Below are positions 63,082 to 64,000 of a stretch of DNA of 64,000 bases, piece by piece. The notes under the pieces were generated by a model. That model had not been told where the DNA came from, did no database searches, and was given only the letters and a program-made list of their open reading frames with translations. The first letter of the stretch is position 1. Each line of letters opens with the position of its first letter. This DNA comes from CAYVFC01 sp964450715. Lineage in GTDB: Bacteria > Myxococcota_A > Polyangia > Polyangiales > JAFGIB01. The stretch is from NCBI GenBank assembly GCA_964450715.1, contig CAYVFC010000005.1:1-64000 (forward strand), written 5' to 3'. The position numbers and the translations under genes are program-made.

Positions 63082-64000
63082 ATGAAGCTCACCGGCGAGC
63101 AGCGGCGGTTGCTGGAGGGCGGCCGGAGCGAGATGGTCGCGCGCATGATGAAGCTGTTGGTACGCCTGGGAGAGATCTACGGCGCGGAGCGCATGATCCC
63201 CATCGCCTCGGCCCAGGTTTCCGGCGTCTCCTACAAGTCGATCGGCGAGCCGGGGATGCGGCTGCTGCTGGACATCGCTGCCGCCGGGGTGAAGGTCGAG
63301 GTGCTAACCTTCCTCAACCCGGCGGGGATGGACCTGGAGGCCTGGCGCGAGCTGGGATTCCCCAGAAAATTCGCCGCCGAGCAGCAGCGGATCATGAAGG
63401 CCTTCCGTCAGCTGGGCGCGGTGACCTCGGCGACCTGTACGCCCTACCTGGCGGGCAATCTCCCCCGTTTCGGCGAGCACCTGGCCTGGGCCGAGAGTTC
63501 GGCGGTCTCCTTCGCCAATTCCGTCATCGGCGCGCGCACCAACCGCGAGGGCGGCCCCTCGGCGCTCGCCGCCGCCATCTGCGGCTGCACCCCCGACTAT
63601 GGCCTGCACCGCGACGAGAACCGCCGGCCCAGCGTGGTGGTAAAGGTGGAGACGCCGCTCAGGTCCCGCGCCGATTTCGGAGCCCTGGGTTACCGGGTGG
63701 GCGAACGGGTCAAGAACGGCATTCCTTATTTCACTGGTGTATCCGCCGCCTTCCCCGACGACCTCAAGGCACTGGGCGCGGCCATGGCCGCCAGCGGCGC
63801 GGTCGGGCTCTATCACGTCGAGGGAATAACGCCTGAAGCCCATCTGGTGAAGACCCGGGGGCTCGAGTCGTTCGCCGTCAAGCGCCGGGATCTCGGCCGC
63901 GTCTTCGATCGACTCAACACGCAGGGAAGGCCCGCGGATAGATCGAAGAAACGAAGGCGCGGAAGATCCAGGCCGGACATCATTGTCACCGGCTGCCCGC
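63082..64000 (+). CDS. Aconitase X catalytic subunit, 3' end beyond window (candidate phosphomevalonate dehydratase)
   Basis: 306 codons are present; the C-terminus (roughly 100 residues) is outside the window. ATG at 63082; a GTG two codons earlier is possible. Family motifs: AQVSGVSYKSIGEPG, TSATCTPYLAGN with Cys119 as an expected Fe-S ligand, ESSAVSFANSVIGARTNREGGPSALAAA, and the last visible DIIVTGCP that begins the usual CPH motif. Aconitase-X enzymes dehydrate either cis-3-hydroxyproline or, in archaea, phosphomevalonate. The adjacent UbiD favours the latter by context. The small swivel subunit is not seen and may follow downstream. Confidence 0.9.
   Translation, partial: MKLTGEQRRLLEGGRSEMVARMMKLLVRLGEIYGAERMIPIASAQVSGVSYKSIGEPGMRLLLDIAAAGVKVEVLTFLNPAGMDLEAWRELGFPRKFAAEQQRIMKAFRQLGAVTSATCTPYLAGNLPRFGEHLAWAESSAVSFANSVIGARTNREGGPSALAAAICGCTPDYGLHRDENRRPSVVVKVETPLRSRADFGALGYRVGERVKNGIPYFTGVSAAFPDDLKALGAAMAASGAVGLYHVEGITPEAHLVKTRGLESFAVKRRDLGRVFDRLNTQGRPADRSKKRRRGRSRPDIIVTGCP

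Overview
The window is GC-rich and reads as chromosomal DNA of an uncultured member of the former Deltaproteobacteria, most like Myxococcota or a close relative. This is inferred from gene types: an AgmX/PglI-like C-terminal domain, a membrane-anchored PknB-type kinase beside a 2266-residue TPR protein, a YkuD lipoprotein, TRAP-associated TatT/TatP proteins, and a standard rimP-nusA-rnpM-infB-ylxP-rbfA-truB operon. A tungsten aldehyde:ferredoxin oxidoreductase, a UbiD decarboxylase and an aconitase-X dehydratase suggest an anaerobic or facultative life. No rRNA, tRNA, CRISPR array, transposase or phage gene was seen.

Layout. 0-7 kb: cell-envelope genes (FadL-like porin, two other outer-membrane proteins, an orphan TRAP binding protein, a Cys-rich lipoprotein). 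7-21 kb: HD-GYP protein, a broken DUF1638 gene, and acyl-CoA metabolism (acetyl-CoA acetyltransferase, a HMG-CoA-synthase-like/DUF35 fusion next to an SCP2-type thiolase, a methylacyl-CoA racemase), with an aminotransferase, a parvulin and a hybrid histidine kinase among them. 21-30 kb: LUD protein, giant TPR protein and Ser/Thr kinase. 30-33.4 kb: Fe-alcohol dehydrogenase plus aldehyde:ferredoxin oxidoreductase. 33.4-40.6 kb: the translation/transcription operon on the minus strand, with a terminator-like structure in its leader. 40.7-52.1 kb: a transport and signalling block (TatT, TatP, SLC13 permease, a cytidylate-kinase-like/response-regulator fusion, a Kef-type antiporter, two response regulators, two histidine-kinase-like proteins). 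52-61.6 kb: L,D-transpeptidase, TonB-like protein, HU, YbeY, a biotin-carboxylase pseudoenzyme, enolase, an Lgt-family protein and a LysE exporter. 61.7-64 kb: UbiD followed by aconitase X, which runs off the window.

Most interesting points. (1) The UbiD/aconitase-X pair at the right end resembles the two signature enzymes of the archaeal-type mevalonate pathway (phosphomevalonate dehydratase and anhydromevalonate-phosphate decarboxylase). (2) An intergenic element at 46.6-46.8 kb folds into a long outer helix enclosing two hairpins. (3) There are two apparent pseudoenzymes: a HMG-CoA-synthase fold lacking the catalytic Cys and His, fused to DUF35 beside a thiolase, and a biotin carboxylase that has lost its ATP and catalytic residues. 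(4) A cytidylate-kinase-like/receiver fusion is translationally coupled to an SLC13 permease that carries its own periplasmic domain.

All functional statements rest on reading motifs by eye; no database search was possible.
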